64,000 bases of DNA from Silene latifolia (taxonomy: Eukaryota > Streptophyta > Magnoliopsida > Caryophyllales > Caryophyllaceae): contig NC_133538.1 in NCBI RefSeq assembly GCF_048544455.1, forward strand, positions 5,610,658 to 5,674,657, read 5' to 3'. Under the pieces are notes generated by a model, which searched no databases, was not told the origin of the DNA, and saw nothing but the letters and a program-made list of their open reading frames with translations. Numbering within the stretch: the first letter of the stretch is position 1; each line of letters begins with the position of its first letter. Made by a program: the position numbers and the translations under genes. This document shows positions 54,960 through 64,000 of this stretch, piece after piece.

Positions 54960-55470
54960 TATCACTGTGTACATACATGATCGTTATCACACTTTTTAAA
55001 CCTTCATAAAATCTTATATGTATTTATATTTTAGAATTTTTATTAAAATGTTTTTTTTACTAAGTTTAGAATCAAATAATCGTACTTATAGTACTCCCTC
55101 TATTCTTTTTTAATTGTCATTCTTACTTTTCGATACACTCAATTCTTTTTTCAATATCTCTCAAATATATAACGAAATATATTGAAATGTATACTCATAT
55201 GAAAGCTCTATTCATAAAGAAATTTATGGTGTAATTTTTATAATTTTTCAACCAATGTATTTTTTGTAAAAATTGAATTCAAAGTCTTGCCTCGTAAAAT
55301 AAAAACGTCAATTATTTGGAACGGAGTATAATTTAATAAAAAACGTAGCATTTAATAAACTATAATTAAAACTTTGCTGAGATTTATGCAGTATTTATTA
55401 TATTCATATTTAATAAAAAGTTATAATTAATGACTGTAATTAAGGTTGAAACGCCACGTGATGCATCCAC
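54960..55470 (+). repeat. Dispersed repeat, copy in inverse orientation to 61195-61770
   Basis: Shared in inverse orientation: the TTAGAATTTTTAT block, TTTAGAATCAAAT, the CTGAGATTTATGCAGTATTTATTA block and CGCCACGTGATGCATCCAC. This copy is interrupted by the MITE 55094-55326. It is perhaps the 3' part of an old retroelement. Confidence 0.65.
55094..55326. mobile_element. Stowaway-type MITE
   Basis: CTCCCTCTATTCTTTTTTAATTG... to ...CAATTATTTGGAACGGAG, flanked by TA. 233 bp, no coding region. Confidence 0.8.
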
Positions 55471-55482
55471 AAATATTTTCAA

Positions 55483-55483
<1 letters not shown>

Positions 55484-55566
<83 letters not shown>
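55484..55566. repeat. (TA)n microsatellite
   Basis: About 80 bp of uninterrupted alternating TA. The apparent open frame of Ile-Tyr repeats is an artefact. Confidence 0.98.
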
Positions 55567-55567
<1 letters not shown>

Positions 55568-55801
55568 CTATGCAACTGAGATTTAAAAAATTATGAGCAA
55601 TATTAAATATGATTTACCAATCACTGCTAGTGGTCTCCAGTCAACGAAAATTCCGAGAAGATAAACCAAAGATTATCCCAACTCACATATGACAAGTCAA
55701 TATAGAAAATTTTCAAAACCGCAATTACCTTAATAGGTAGCAGCAAACTTACAGATCCCATAATTACATATAAATATACGGAGTATCAATTATACAAAGA
55801 A

Positions 55802-56690
55802 GTTTTTGCTTAAATGGGGTTGAAACGCAAACTATTTAACAAAATGGTGTCGGTTTCAAACTATTTACTAAAAATGGGTCTACATCATTATTTCCGGATT
55901 CCTTTTTTTTATGAGTTCTTAGTTTCTCGCTGTCCTGGACAGCGAGATATTGCTTGACATATTACAGTGATAGACAAGCTACTTTCGTCCTCGCCGTTCT
56001 CCATGCTCCGACCACCAAATAATGAAATACCACGTCAATTCTCTTCTTCTCATTTCCCTTATCATACGCACATCTTTGTTTAAGTTATTAGCTCAATGGT
56101 TTGCGCAAAAATGACCCATAATATCATCACCCACTAACGATTTCGCGACAATCCATTTATATCAAATCCCTATAGTTCACAACCTTGACGGAGTTGAGTT
56201 TTGTTAAAGTCTACTTCAGTCAAGTTGAACTCCAGGTTTATTGGCTAATCCTTACTGTACGTTTTCTAGTTTTTGTCACATTTCAACTTCTACAGATTCA
56301 AGAGAAAGATGATTGAGACAATATAAATGGATTGCCGCGAAACTGAAATCATTAGTGGACAATGGTAGTGTGGGTCATTTTTTACGCAAAACATTGAGCT
56401 TAACTCAAACAAAGATGTGCGTATGATAAGGGAAGTGTGAAGAAGAGAATTGAGGTGGTATTTCGTTATTTGGTGGTCGGAGCAAGGAGAACGACGATGA
56501 CGAAAGTAGCTTACCTATCGTCGTAATATGTCAATCAATATCTCGCTGTCCGGGACAGCGAGAAACTAAGAACTCATCAAAAAAAAAGAATCCGAAAATA
56601 ATGACGTGGACCCATTTTTGGTAAATAGTTTGAAACCAACACTATTTTGTTAAATAGTTTGGGTTTCAACGTCATTTAAGCAAAAACTTC
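55802..56690. mobile_element. Foldback (long inverted repeat) element, MULE-like
   Basis: Arms at about 55802-56165 and 56318-56687 are inverse copies over roughly 365 bp, leaving a ~150-bp centre. The ends are GTTTTTGCTTAAATGG and its inverse, with TACAAAGAA at both flanks (55793-55801, 56691-56699), a 9-bp duplication as in Mutator elements. Each arm contains a 21-bp palindrome (CTCGCTGTCCTGGACAGCGAG at 55926-55946; centre G instead of T at 56542-56562). No protein-coding region. Confidence 0.85.
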
Positions 56691-56753
56691 TACAAAGAAG
56701 TACAAAACAGGAAAACAAATGATCAGGTACCAGTAAGGTGTTACAGCACAAAG

Positions 56754-56855
56754 GATATGTACTGTAATTCGACAATAATAATCGAAGGAGCCAAGCTCAA
56801 CCTTGATATGTACTGTAATTCGACAATAATAATCGAAGGAGCCGAGCTCAACCTT
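56754..56855. repeat. 51-bp tandem duplication
   Basis: Two copies of a 51-bp unit beginning GATATGTACTGTAATTCGAC, with one base difference (CCAAGC/CCGAGC). It is followed at 56869-56898 by (AATC)n. Confidence 0.9.
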
Positions 56856-56868
56856 GAAGATGACTGAA

Positions 56869-56898
56869 GAATCAATCAATCAATCAATCAATCAATCA
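56869..56898. repeat. (AATC)n microsatellite
   Basis: About seven AATC units. Confidence 0.9.
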
Positions 56899-57159
56899 GT
56901 ATCTGTCTATATTATTAAAGGAAACTTTTTTCGAGCCATTACAAAGAGTACAACTTTCTTAAACTAATTAATATATAACATTAAATTAATTAATTACCGG
57001 TAATATAGTAGAGAAATAAGATTAGTTTCTCCGTGGTAGAGAATAATACATGTAGCGTAATTTGTAGCCACTTAAACACTATGAATGGAAAGTTTGGAGC
57101 CGATAAAAATCATTCACCTTATTCGAGAAGAAATTGAGCTGTAGAAGGAACCTACTGTT

Positions 57160-60102
57160 GGTGATTTAAGTTAATCACGATATCATTTGAATGCAATCGG
57201 GATTTGGCCAAAAATCGTAGCAAATTTGACCGTTATAATATGGGTTAGGGAGTGTGGAGTACACGCTCATATAAACGAGTTTGAAGTTGCGGTTTAAGGA
57301 ATGAGTAATGCAAGTAATGAAATATAATGAAATATTTCTAAGTGTGAATTATTAAGACGGATTTATCATGACCTCTATAAGGGTCTTTGATATGTTCGTA
57401 TTTAATGGATTTTAACATATCTTGCGGAATACATTACGACCCTGATCGGGGTCATGTGTACGGGGCTAACAATTGTTTGTTAAAACATAGAAATATTACT
57501 TGAGGATTGTGAAATCTTATCTTTTAAGATTCCTTTTTAGAAAAACTGTTCATTCCTTATGTAAGTGCATGACATACTATATATATATACGCATATATAT
57601 GTGCATGAGAAGTTAGAAAAAATAATAACTACATATTACTTTCAGATTTTGGTACAATAAACATACAAAACTTCATTTGTATTCTTTCGATTCTATTTGC
57701 CTAAAACGAGAGGGAATCGATAGTCTTATCCTACAAGAGATTTCGTGCAACTCAAGGCAAATGTAAGGGTCGAAATACTCTTTAAGGAAAATGATTCGTG
57801 TAACTATCGTTATCCAAGTTTATCATTTGCCATTGGCGGTCGACGGAGTGTCAACCACCATAATATATCCAACATTCTTAAAGAGTATTTCCTCTGGGAT
57901 TAATGATGGGATCACGCAAGAGTCGAGACAATCAAATTCTGATAAATCATATTGGAAGTTGCGATTTAATGCATTTGGTTCAGTTAAATTATTGGGTACG
58001 TAATTTTGGATGATGATGTAATGGCTATTGCAACTTGCACATGAGAGTTTTGCTCTCTGCCAACGAAATGTTGAAGCCATCACAGATAAGTAATTGGTTG
58101 TTTTGATGAATGTGATATCTATTTTTAGTGTACGTAAAGTATGTTTGTTTCATTACATGATGATGATTTGGTGTTTATCATATAGTATAATTATTCTGAG
58201 TGACAATGGCATTTGTTTTATGCTCGACTGCATTACTTTGTTATGTTTTAATAACATGGGTAATCATGAGAATACATTTGTTTAACACAATGATTTTGTT
58301 ATTTTGTGTGCATTACATGTTATGCCTGTTTATTATTATAATTATAATTATAATTATGTGGTTATATTGAATGGTGTTGATATTAATTTATATGAATCAA
58401 ATTGATAGAGTAACTGATGATATCATTCGGACAAGACCATTATAAAATATTTGAATTGCACAAATTCGGATGGAAGTGACATGGTATTATTTGTTAAGTT
58501 TTACTTTTAATATTGATGTAAAATGGTGTTTTGATTAATGGATGTTTATTTGATCGATAATTTAATAGCATGATCCTTGTGATAATTGTTATGTAATGAT
58601 TGATTGATACTTTTATGTATAATTAAAAGTTTGTCATTGATTTACCTTATAATTTTGGTGATGAAAGTTGTGGTAGCCATGGTAAGATTATAGTCATGGT
58701 GTTTTGGCCATGTAAATGTACAACTATTGACAAGTTTAGTAATAGATTGATCATTTGTTGTATGTTGATGACTAGTTTATCTTTGTCTTAAACAATTAAT
58801 CTAAAGACAAGTTCACCTTTAAAAAGCGGTTTTGTCATCAAGTTATTTTATGAAAGACATGGAGGAGGTAAATATGATCTTTGTTATTCTTTGATCCTTG
58901 TTGTTAGGATTGAGTATGATAATGAAAATATGACAATCATTCTCGGATAAGTACTCCCTTGAATTGAGTATGACGCTTATATACAATATGATACAAGCGG
59001 TGCCATATCTCAAGTATTCACATGGTCTTGTATTGTTTATACAATAGATAAGATTGAGTAAGAATGCTATTCATGTTTGGCAAGAATTAAGACAAGTGTG
59101 AAAGTATAGAAGTAAGCCATGATTAATGATTTGTATTATGTCGGATTTGGTTTAGAAGAATGGTTGTATGCAAATGATATTATCTTGATAGAAGGTTATT
59201 TTCTACAAGAGTGGTGTATTATTGCTTGGGGAAGGAACCATTAGTATATATGTTTCCAAGAAGCTAATTTGCATTACAAGGTCGACATTGGAGTATGAAT
59301 TCGTAGTGTTAGTTATAGCCGGTAAAAAGGCTAAAGGGTTAAAGAAATTGATCTACGAGTTTTATTTATTAGTGAGACCGAGTTTACCTATGTTATGATA
59401 GTAATTTGACTTTGGCTAAGTTATAGTCAACTGAATTATGACGGCCGCACCTGGACGTTATTATAACGTGATATAAAAACTATCAAAAATGGGTGGTTAT
59501 CGGTTGTTTTGTGAGATCTCAATGTCTAGTTGATCACTTTGCAAAAAGATCAATTAGGGACTTCGTTCATAAGTTGGTATCAGGATGTTTAAAGCCTATA
59601 TAAATCTTTGGTGGTAGGACACCCAATTCCCCTCTAATATGACGTTAGAGGCAGAATTCAATGTGGAAAGCCTATTATCAAAGATTGGAACACATTGTTT
59701 ATATAGTCCCGAAAGTATGTGCTCGGACTTGCATGATAAGTTAGGGTGAAGTTAATCTTCTTAATGGACTTTTGAAAAAGTGATTTGCAGGGCACGATGA
59801 AAAGAGTCCACCTACATGAGTGTGAAGTGTGGCCGCTTCTTAAAGCTCGGGCTTGGCTTTGTAAGCGCTCATGAATGGATAGGGACACTAGGCCATGTAA
59901 AATGGTGTCGGTAATAAACTTATGGAGTTATCTTGAACTTGTATGTGTTCTATCTTCATGTATTCAAATAACTTATCGGGTTCAATCCTTAGAGACACCC
60001 CGATATCGAATGCAGAATGTGTAGTTCACTAAGGTGGAAATTCAATCTGCGTGACATTTTCACTTTATGTATAAGTTTGGTTTGGTTTGGTTTGGTTTAT
60101 TG
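57160..60102 (+). mobile_element. Degenerate Copia-type retroelement region
   Basis: The only solid coding signal is RNase H at 59252-59398. The text before it (about 58980-59250) looks like decayed RT/RNase H connection, and the text after it (to 59600) like polyprotein C-terminus with many stops. The segment 57160-57800 has the look of an old LTR (starts TGTTGGTGATTT, TATA-like run at 57580) but no partner LTR could be matched. Limits are uncertain. (TTTGG)n lies at 60074-60097. Confidence 0.45.
59252..59398 (+). pseudogene. Copia RNase H fragment
   Basis: VSKKLICITRSTLEYEFVVL followed by AGKKAKGLKKLIYEF matches the SKKQTCITRSTMEAEF / AAGKEAEWLRNLIYE region of plant Copia RNase H. It ends at a stop, and neighbouring frames are full of stops. 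Confidence 0.78.
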
Positions 60103-61242
60103 TGTAACACCCCCTCATACCAAGGTGCCTTACCAAGACCAGCCTACCATGAAAGTGTGTTACCATATCGGTTACCCGAGGTTAGTACATATCAAAAGCG
60201 TCTGAAATGAGCACATTTATTAAAGTACCATAAAGTATAAATTTTACATCAACCAAATCCCAAACTGTTTCAATAAAACAAAACAAATGTCTGACAACTA
60301 AGAAATCAAACTAAGACTCGGACGGTGATGCTACGACCGGTGATGACAACTCTCCTATGACTGCCCCAAGCTCACCAATAGAAATACCTGTCAAGTCTGC
60401 TCACCATCCCCGAATGGATCACAGCAGATTCCACAAACAACAACGGGGTCAAGATACTCAATCACTATAAGACAAACAAACACGGTAACCAACTACCGAT
60501 CATCCTCCAACCCCGCCTCCCGATCTCGAGAGACAAGAATCGACTACGCACCGAAGTGTGTAGCCCCGCCAGATTACCCATCGCAACAGTAATCCTCGCC
60601 GCCAAATGGGTGACCGCAGGCCGATCCCACCTAGTCCAGCTCATCAACGAGCGACTAACAATCCATGTCCCTTAATGTGCACATCCCCTCCTGTGGCGGG
60701 TTCCACGGAGGGCGAACTATGGTGTGAAGCCACTCCCGCAAGTGACTCCACCACAATCATAAACACACAGCATCACAGCTGTCACAACATCTCCACACCA
60801 ACACCGTCACAACAACGCCCACACTCTGATGATCAGCAGATAACAATAGTTACAAAACAATCATGTCTTAAACAATGAACAGTAAACTGAGTAGGGAAAA
60901 TCCTACCTTAGCAATCAACAGTAGAACGGAAACTGAACAATCAGAAAGGCTCCTCTATGAAGTCTTCTTCTATACAATAACCACATAACACAATTATACA
61001 TTGCACAATCCCCCATTTTCCCCAATTTCATATATACAGTAACCCCAAAAGAATACAAATGACAAGGGAATGAAACTTACCAACAGTAGAATAAGAGACT
61101 ACACGCAAGGACCACGGCGATTTGCACACACAACGAGATTAGGGATGACAAGGGAATGAAACTTACCAACAGTAGAATAAGAGACTAAACGCTGTGGATG
61201 CGCCACGTGTCAACCCAGCCTTAAATACACGTATTAATTACA
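60103..61242 (-). repeat. Solo LTR related to element C
   Basis: Starts TGTAACACCCCCTCATACC and runs through text clearly homologous to the element C LTR: GGTGCCTTACCAAGACCA, GAATGGATCACAGC, TGTGCACATCCCCTCC and GTGGCGGGTTCCACG. It ends at about ...TATTAATTACA. It lacks the CTCGATCGAG palindromes. A 45-bp stretch (GACAAGGGAATGAAACTTACC...) is duplicated at 61061 and 61148. No internal region or matching target duplication is seen. Confidence 0.68.
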
Positions 61243-61770
61243 GCTAAAATTAAATACAAACATAATAAATGCTGTATAAATCTCAGCAAAATATTAATTA
61301 TAGTTTAATAAATTTATTATAAAATTATATTAAATAATTACAATGATTTGATTCTAAATTTACTAAAAAATTATTTTTATAAAAATTCTAAAATGTACAT
61401 AATTATGTTCATTGTGAAAAATGCTTTCAATTGAGTATAATTTTCATTATATTTATTGAGATATTTATTTTGATATGTAGAGATGATTAAAGTGAGTGTC
61501 TCATAATGTTTTACATTTACGTAAAAAAAAAACATTTTGGAAAAGTTATAAAACTTAGACGATTAAATCCATTAAGAAAAATATATTTGGAAGAGTCATT
61601 GTATATATTAAAAACACAACTTTAAAAAAATTACTAAGAGATAAGTTTTTATAGTCTGCGAATGAAAAAAATTATATTGGACAAATTGAATACATATGAG
61701 ATTTTGATAGGATTCAATAGTGTGATAACGAGTATGTGTATGAGTGTATATACATAGTGATCGCGAGTGC
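61195..61770 (-). repeat. Dispersed repeat, inverse copy of 54960-55470
   Basis: Contains CTGTATAAATCTCAGCAAA, TGATTTGATTCTAAATTTAC, AAAAATTCTAAAATGTAC and GTGTGATAACGA in the inverse order of the left copy. Its left end overlaps the solo LTR terminus. Confidence 0.62.
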
Positions 61771-61823
61771 ATTTGAATAATCAAAACAAAAGTAATGATT
61801 ATTAAGCAGACCTGTCAAAAATC

Positions 61824-61970
61824 GACCCGACCCGAAAGCCCGACCCGCCCGACCCGTTTTTTTAGGGTCACGGACCCAGTTTTTTGACCCGTGACTCGAT
61901 TGACCCTAACCCGTAATGACCCGATAATTCCCGGGTCGGGTCGGGTCCGGGTCGACCCGTCGGGTCAAGC
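61824..61970. repeat. GACCCG subterminal motif array
   Basis: More than a dozen GACCCG/CGGGTC units in both orientations in 150 bp. By analogy with other hAT elements they are candidate transposase-binding sites. Confidence 0.75.
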
Positions 61971-62199
61971 ATCTGAAAAAAAAAAAAAAAAAAATCACGC
62001 GCAAAAAGTGAAAAGGCTGAAACTAAGTTTCATGATTTCATTCTAATTTTCCCAAAATTTCACCTGCCTCTCTCTTTCTTCTCCCTCAAAATGCAAAACC
62101 CTAGCCTCCTTCTCCAGATCTCCTTTTTAATCAATTAATTTCCAAATTTTATTGTCGGATCTTCGTTCTCTATTTAGTCGCCTTTATTCCCTTTATAAG

Positions 62200-64000
62200 A
62201 TGCGTCCAACCCCAGCTCCAACTCCAACGAATCGGACTCGCCGTCGTAAGAATACCACCAGATCTCCGTCACCTCTAAGTCAGCAACCTCGGCATGGTGC
62301 GCCGCCTGTATCAACCTCCCTATTAGCAGGTGAAGTCGTTCTCCTACTTGCGATTATCGCATTATTTGGCTATGTTGTGATGTCGAATTGTTGATCTGTT
62401 TAAGTCGTCCTCTTACTTTCTTGGTGTTTATTATTGGGGTAATTGTTGTCATTATTTGGCTATGTTGTGAGCACACCATGAATTTCTGCAATTATCGCAT
62501 TTTTTTTATCATTATCATGTTTCATCGTAATTGTTCGGGTTTCCCGGAGGAAGTCCGCCGGTTGAGCTGGATAATGCATTGCTGTTGTGAACACTGCAAT
62601 ATCATGTTTCATCGTAATTTATTTTTGATGTATGATTTGTAATTGAGCTGAACACTGCAATATCGTTGTGAATTTTGTTTTTCAGGAGTTAATTTATCGC
62701 TTTTTTGGATTTTATTTTGATATATGATTCGCAATTGAGCTGGATAATGCATTGCTGATGTGAATTCTGATTTTTGAGAAATTAATTATTCGCGTTCTAG
62801 ATTGAATTTTGGTGTATGATCTGCAATTGAGCTGATGCACTATTGTTGTGGATTATGTTTTGTGGAATTATGAATGAATGATTCTTTTATTGTCATCTAA
62901 TAGTCCGTCGATTGTGATTCATGACATAATGACAATTGAAAACAACAATTTATGTTTGACAACATGGATAAAGTTGCATATATGTAATCTTTAGCTGTAG
63001 AGGTTGACATAATTATGTGTATGTTGTTTAAACTTCATGATTGCCTGCATATTTTTAGAATTAGATGTGGGAATATCGATTTCCTGCAATTTTATATAGA
63101 GTTCAATGTTTATAACTTCGGACTATAATCACTTCATGTATAGAGTGCTTTTCAAATACAAGTTCTTACACATTTTTCTTACTTATGTAGGTAATTCATC
63201 ATCAACGCCTTCACCTCAAAATGATAATATACCAGCACCGAGTGTATCATCCGAAACTCGAAACAGAAAGTGGACTTCTCCGGTATGGCAACACTATAAC
63301 GTATTTGACGCAAGCTTATTTCCTGATGGGATAGCGCGAGCAATTTGTAAGTATTGCGATGGTGGACCAACTATATCAAGTTCTGGTAATGACACCTCTA
63401 ATTTTAAAAGACATACTGAAACTTGTCCTAAACGTCCACTTTTAGGCGTTGCTCATTTAACGAGTGATGGCAGCTTCATTAAGAAGATGGACCCTTTAGT
63501 TTATAAAGAAAGAATGGCACTTGCAGTAATACGACATGCTTTTCTTTTTTCATATGCGGAATATGATGGGAATAGATGGCTGCATGAAGGTTTAAATGAG
63601 AGTTACAAACCAATTTCTAGAAATACTTTAAGAAACTACTGCATGAAAATTCATAAAAGAGAAAAACAGATTCTTAAAAAGAGCCTGAGTAACTTACCTG
63701 GAAAAATTTGTTTAACAACTGATATGTGGACTGCATTTGTTGGCATGGGTTATATTTCTCTTACAGCTCATTACATTGACTCTGAATGGAATTTGCATTC
63801 TAAAATTTTAAATTTTTGTCATTTGGAACCACCTCATGATGCTCCTTCCTTACATGACTCAATCTACGCTAAACTAAAAGAGTGGGATATTCGAAGTAAA
63901 ATATTCACTATTCCACTAGATAACGCTAGATGTAACGATAATATGCAAGACTTATTGATGAATAGCCTCTCTTTGCATTCTCCCATTCTTTGTGATGGTG
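62200..64000 (+). CDS. hAT transposase with BED zinc finger (partial, runs off the window)
   Basis: Exon 1 is 62200-62329 (MRPTPAPTPTNRTRRRK, basic and Pro/Ser-rich). The intron 62330-63190 has GT and TAG/G borders and keeps phase. Exon 2 runs from 63191 to the edge without a stop. It has a BED zinc finger (SPVWQHYNVF, CKYC, then HTETC), an alpha-helical domain (YKERMALAVIRHAF), and the RNase H-like catalytic start: LTTDMWTAFVGMGYISLTAH (first Asp) and IPLDNARCNDN (second Asp region). The third acid and the hATC domain would lie beyond the edge. The ATG was chosen because it is the first in frame and follows an untranslated leader. The protein cuts and pastes its element; this copy may be functional. 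Confidence 0.85.
62330..63190 (+). other. Intron of the hAT transposase gene
   Basis: 861-bp intron with internal degenerate repeats (TTGAGCTGGATAATGCATTGCTG-type phrases at 62562, 62732 and partially elsewhere). No other gene is seen. Confidence 0.75.

Larger units (their letters stand above)
61807..64000 (+). mobile_element. hAT transposon, 5' part, transposase open to the window edge
   Basis: The left end is CAGACCTGTCAAAAATCGACCC, followed by a dense array of GACCCG/CGGGTC motifs (61824-61970). Such motifs are the usual subterminal sites of one plant hAT group. A two-exon transposase gene follows. No stop or frameshift is seen in over 300 codons. The right terminus and target duplication are outside the window. 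Confidence 0.8.

Noticed and set aside
55384..55575. Small open frame of Ile-Tyr repeats
   Set aside because: Pure translation of the (TA)n microsatellite.
56676..56879. 67-codon minus-strand frame with a repeated 17-residue block
   Set aside because: The repeat reflects the 51-bp tandem duplication; no splice context or family is recognised.
57791..58083. Short open frames on both strands
   Set aside because: They overlap each other in a decayed LTR-like region and show no conserved motif.
62388..62642. 84-codon plus-strand hydrophobic open frame
   Set aside because: It lies inside the intron of the hAT transposase, whose splice sites and phase are consistent without it.

Overview
This is eukaryotic nuclear DNA from a flowering plant, almost certainly a eudicot. 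It has spliced genes with GT-AG introns, long AT-rich noncoding stretches, and several layers of nested plant transposons. Tat-lineage Ty3/gypsy elements and LTRs carrying ACTCGATCGAGT palindromes suggest Caryophyllales, but I hold that only weakly. There are no prokaryotic features. The only recognisable ordinary plant genes are the last exon of an alpha/beta-hydrolase (+ strand, ends 12032) and a wrecked ERD6-like sugar transporter (- strand, 12233-19813). They lie tail to tail about 200 bp apart.

Layout. 1-11559: a Tat-type gypsy element (- strand, continuing off the left edge). A gag-only Copia-like element, itself a collapsed tandem, is inserted in it at 420-9903 with target duplication ATACG. 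11560-20230: the two host genes. A transporter exon is duplicated around a deleted Copia element (14429-17005), and the second exon copy is split by a hAT remnant (17111-19121). 20234 to about 52200: a Mutator-like transposon (MULE) whose transposase exon 3 is interrupted by two ~10-kb Tat gypsy elements (23047-40117, TSD AGTAG; 40352-50751, TSD CCTGC). The first of these contains a further 7.1-kb noncoding LTR element (27831-34920, TSD TATAT). 52260-61800: a graveyard of MITEs, a 965-bp MULE-like element with a 9-bp target duplication, a large foldback, a (TA)n tract, decayed Copia and a solo LTR. 61807-64000: the 5' part of a hAT transposon whose transposase is fully open to the window edge.

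How the pieces work together. Each Tat element carries gag-protease-RT-RNase H-second RNase H-integrase on the - strand. Each also has an extra gene on the opposite strand, with introns and its own TATA box, between the 3' LTR and pol. That gene has a conserved globular domain followed by a coiled coil. Both elements also keep a stop codon at the same gag-protease/RT boundary, followed in each by CAATTA, the context of tobamovirus-type leaky stops. The downstream frame is unchanged, so programmed readthrough is a good hypothesis. Where the two convergent genes meet there is a repeated hairpin-forming motif.

Nearly all transposon proteins here are broken by stops, frameshifts or deletions. The clear exception is the hAT transposase at the right edge. 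Removing each insertion and one copy of its target duplication restores the interrupted reading frame, so the nesting order is well supported: MULE first, then the two gypsy elements, then the noncoding element inside the first gypsy.
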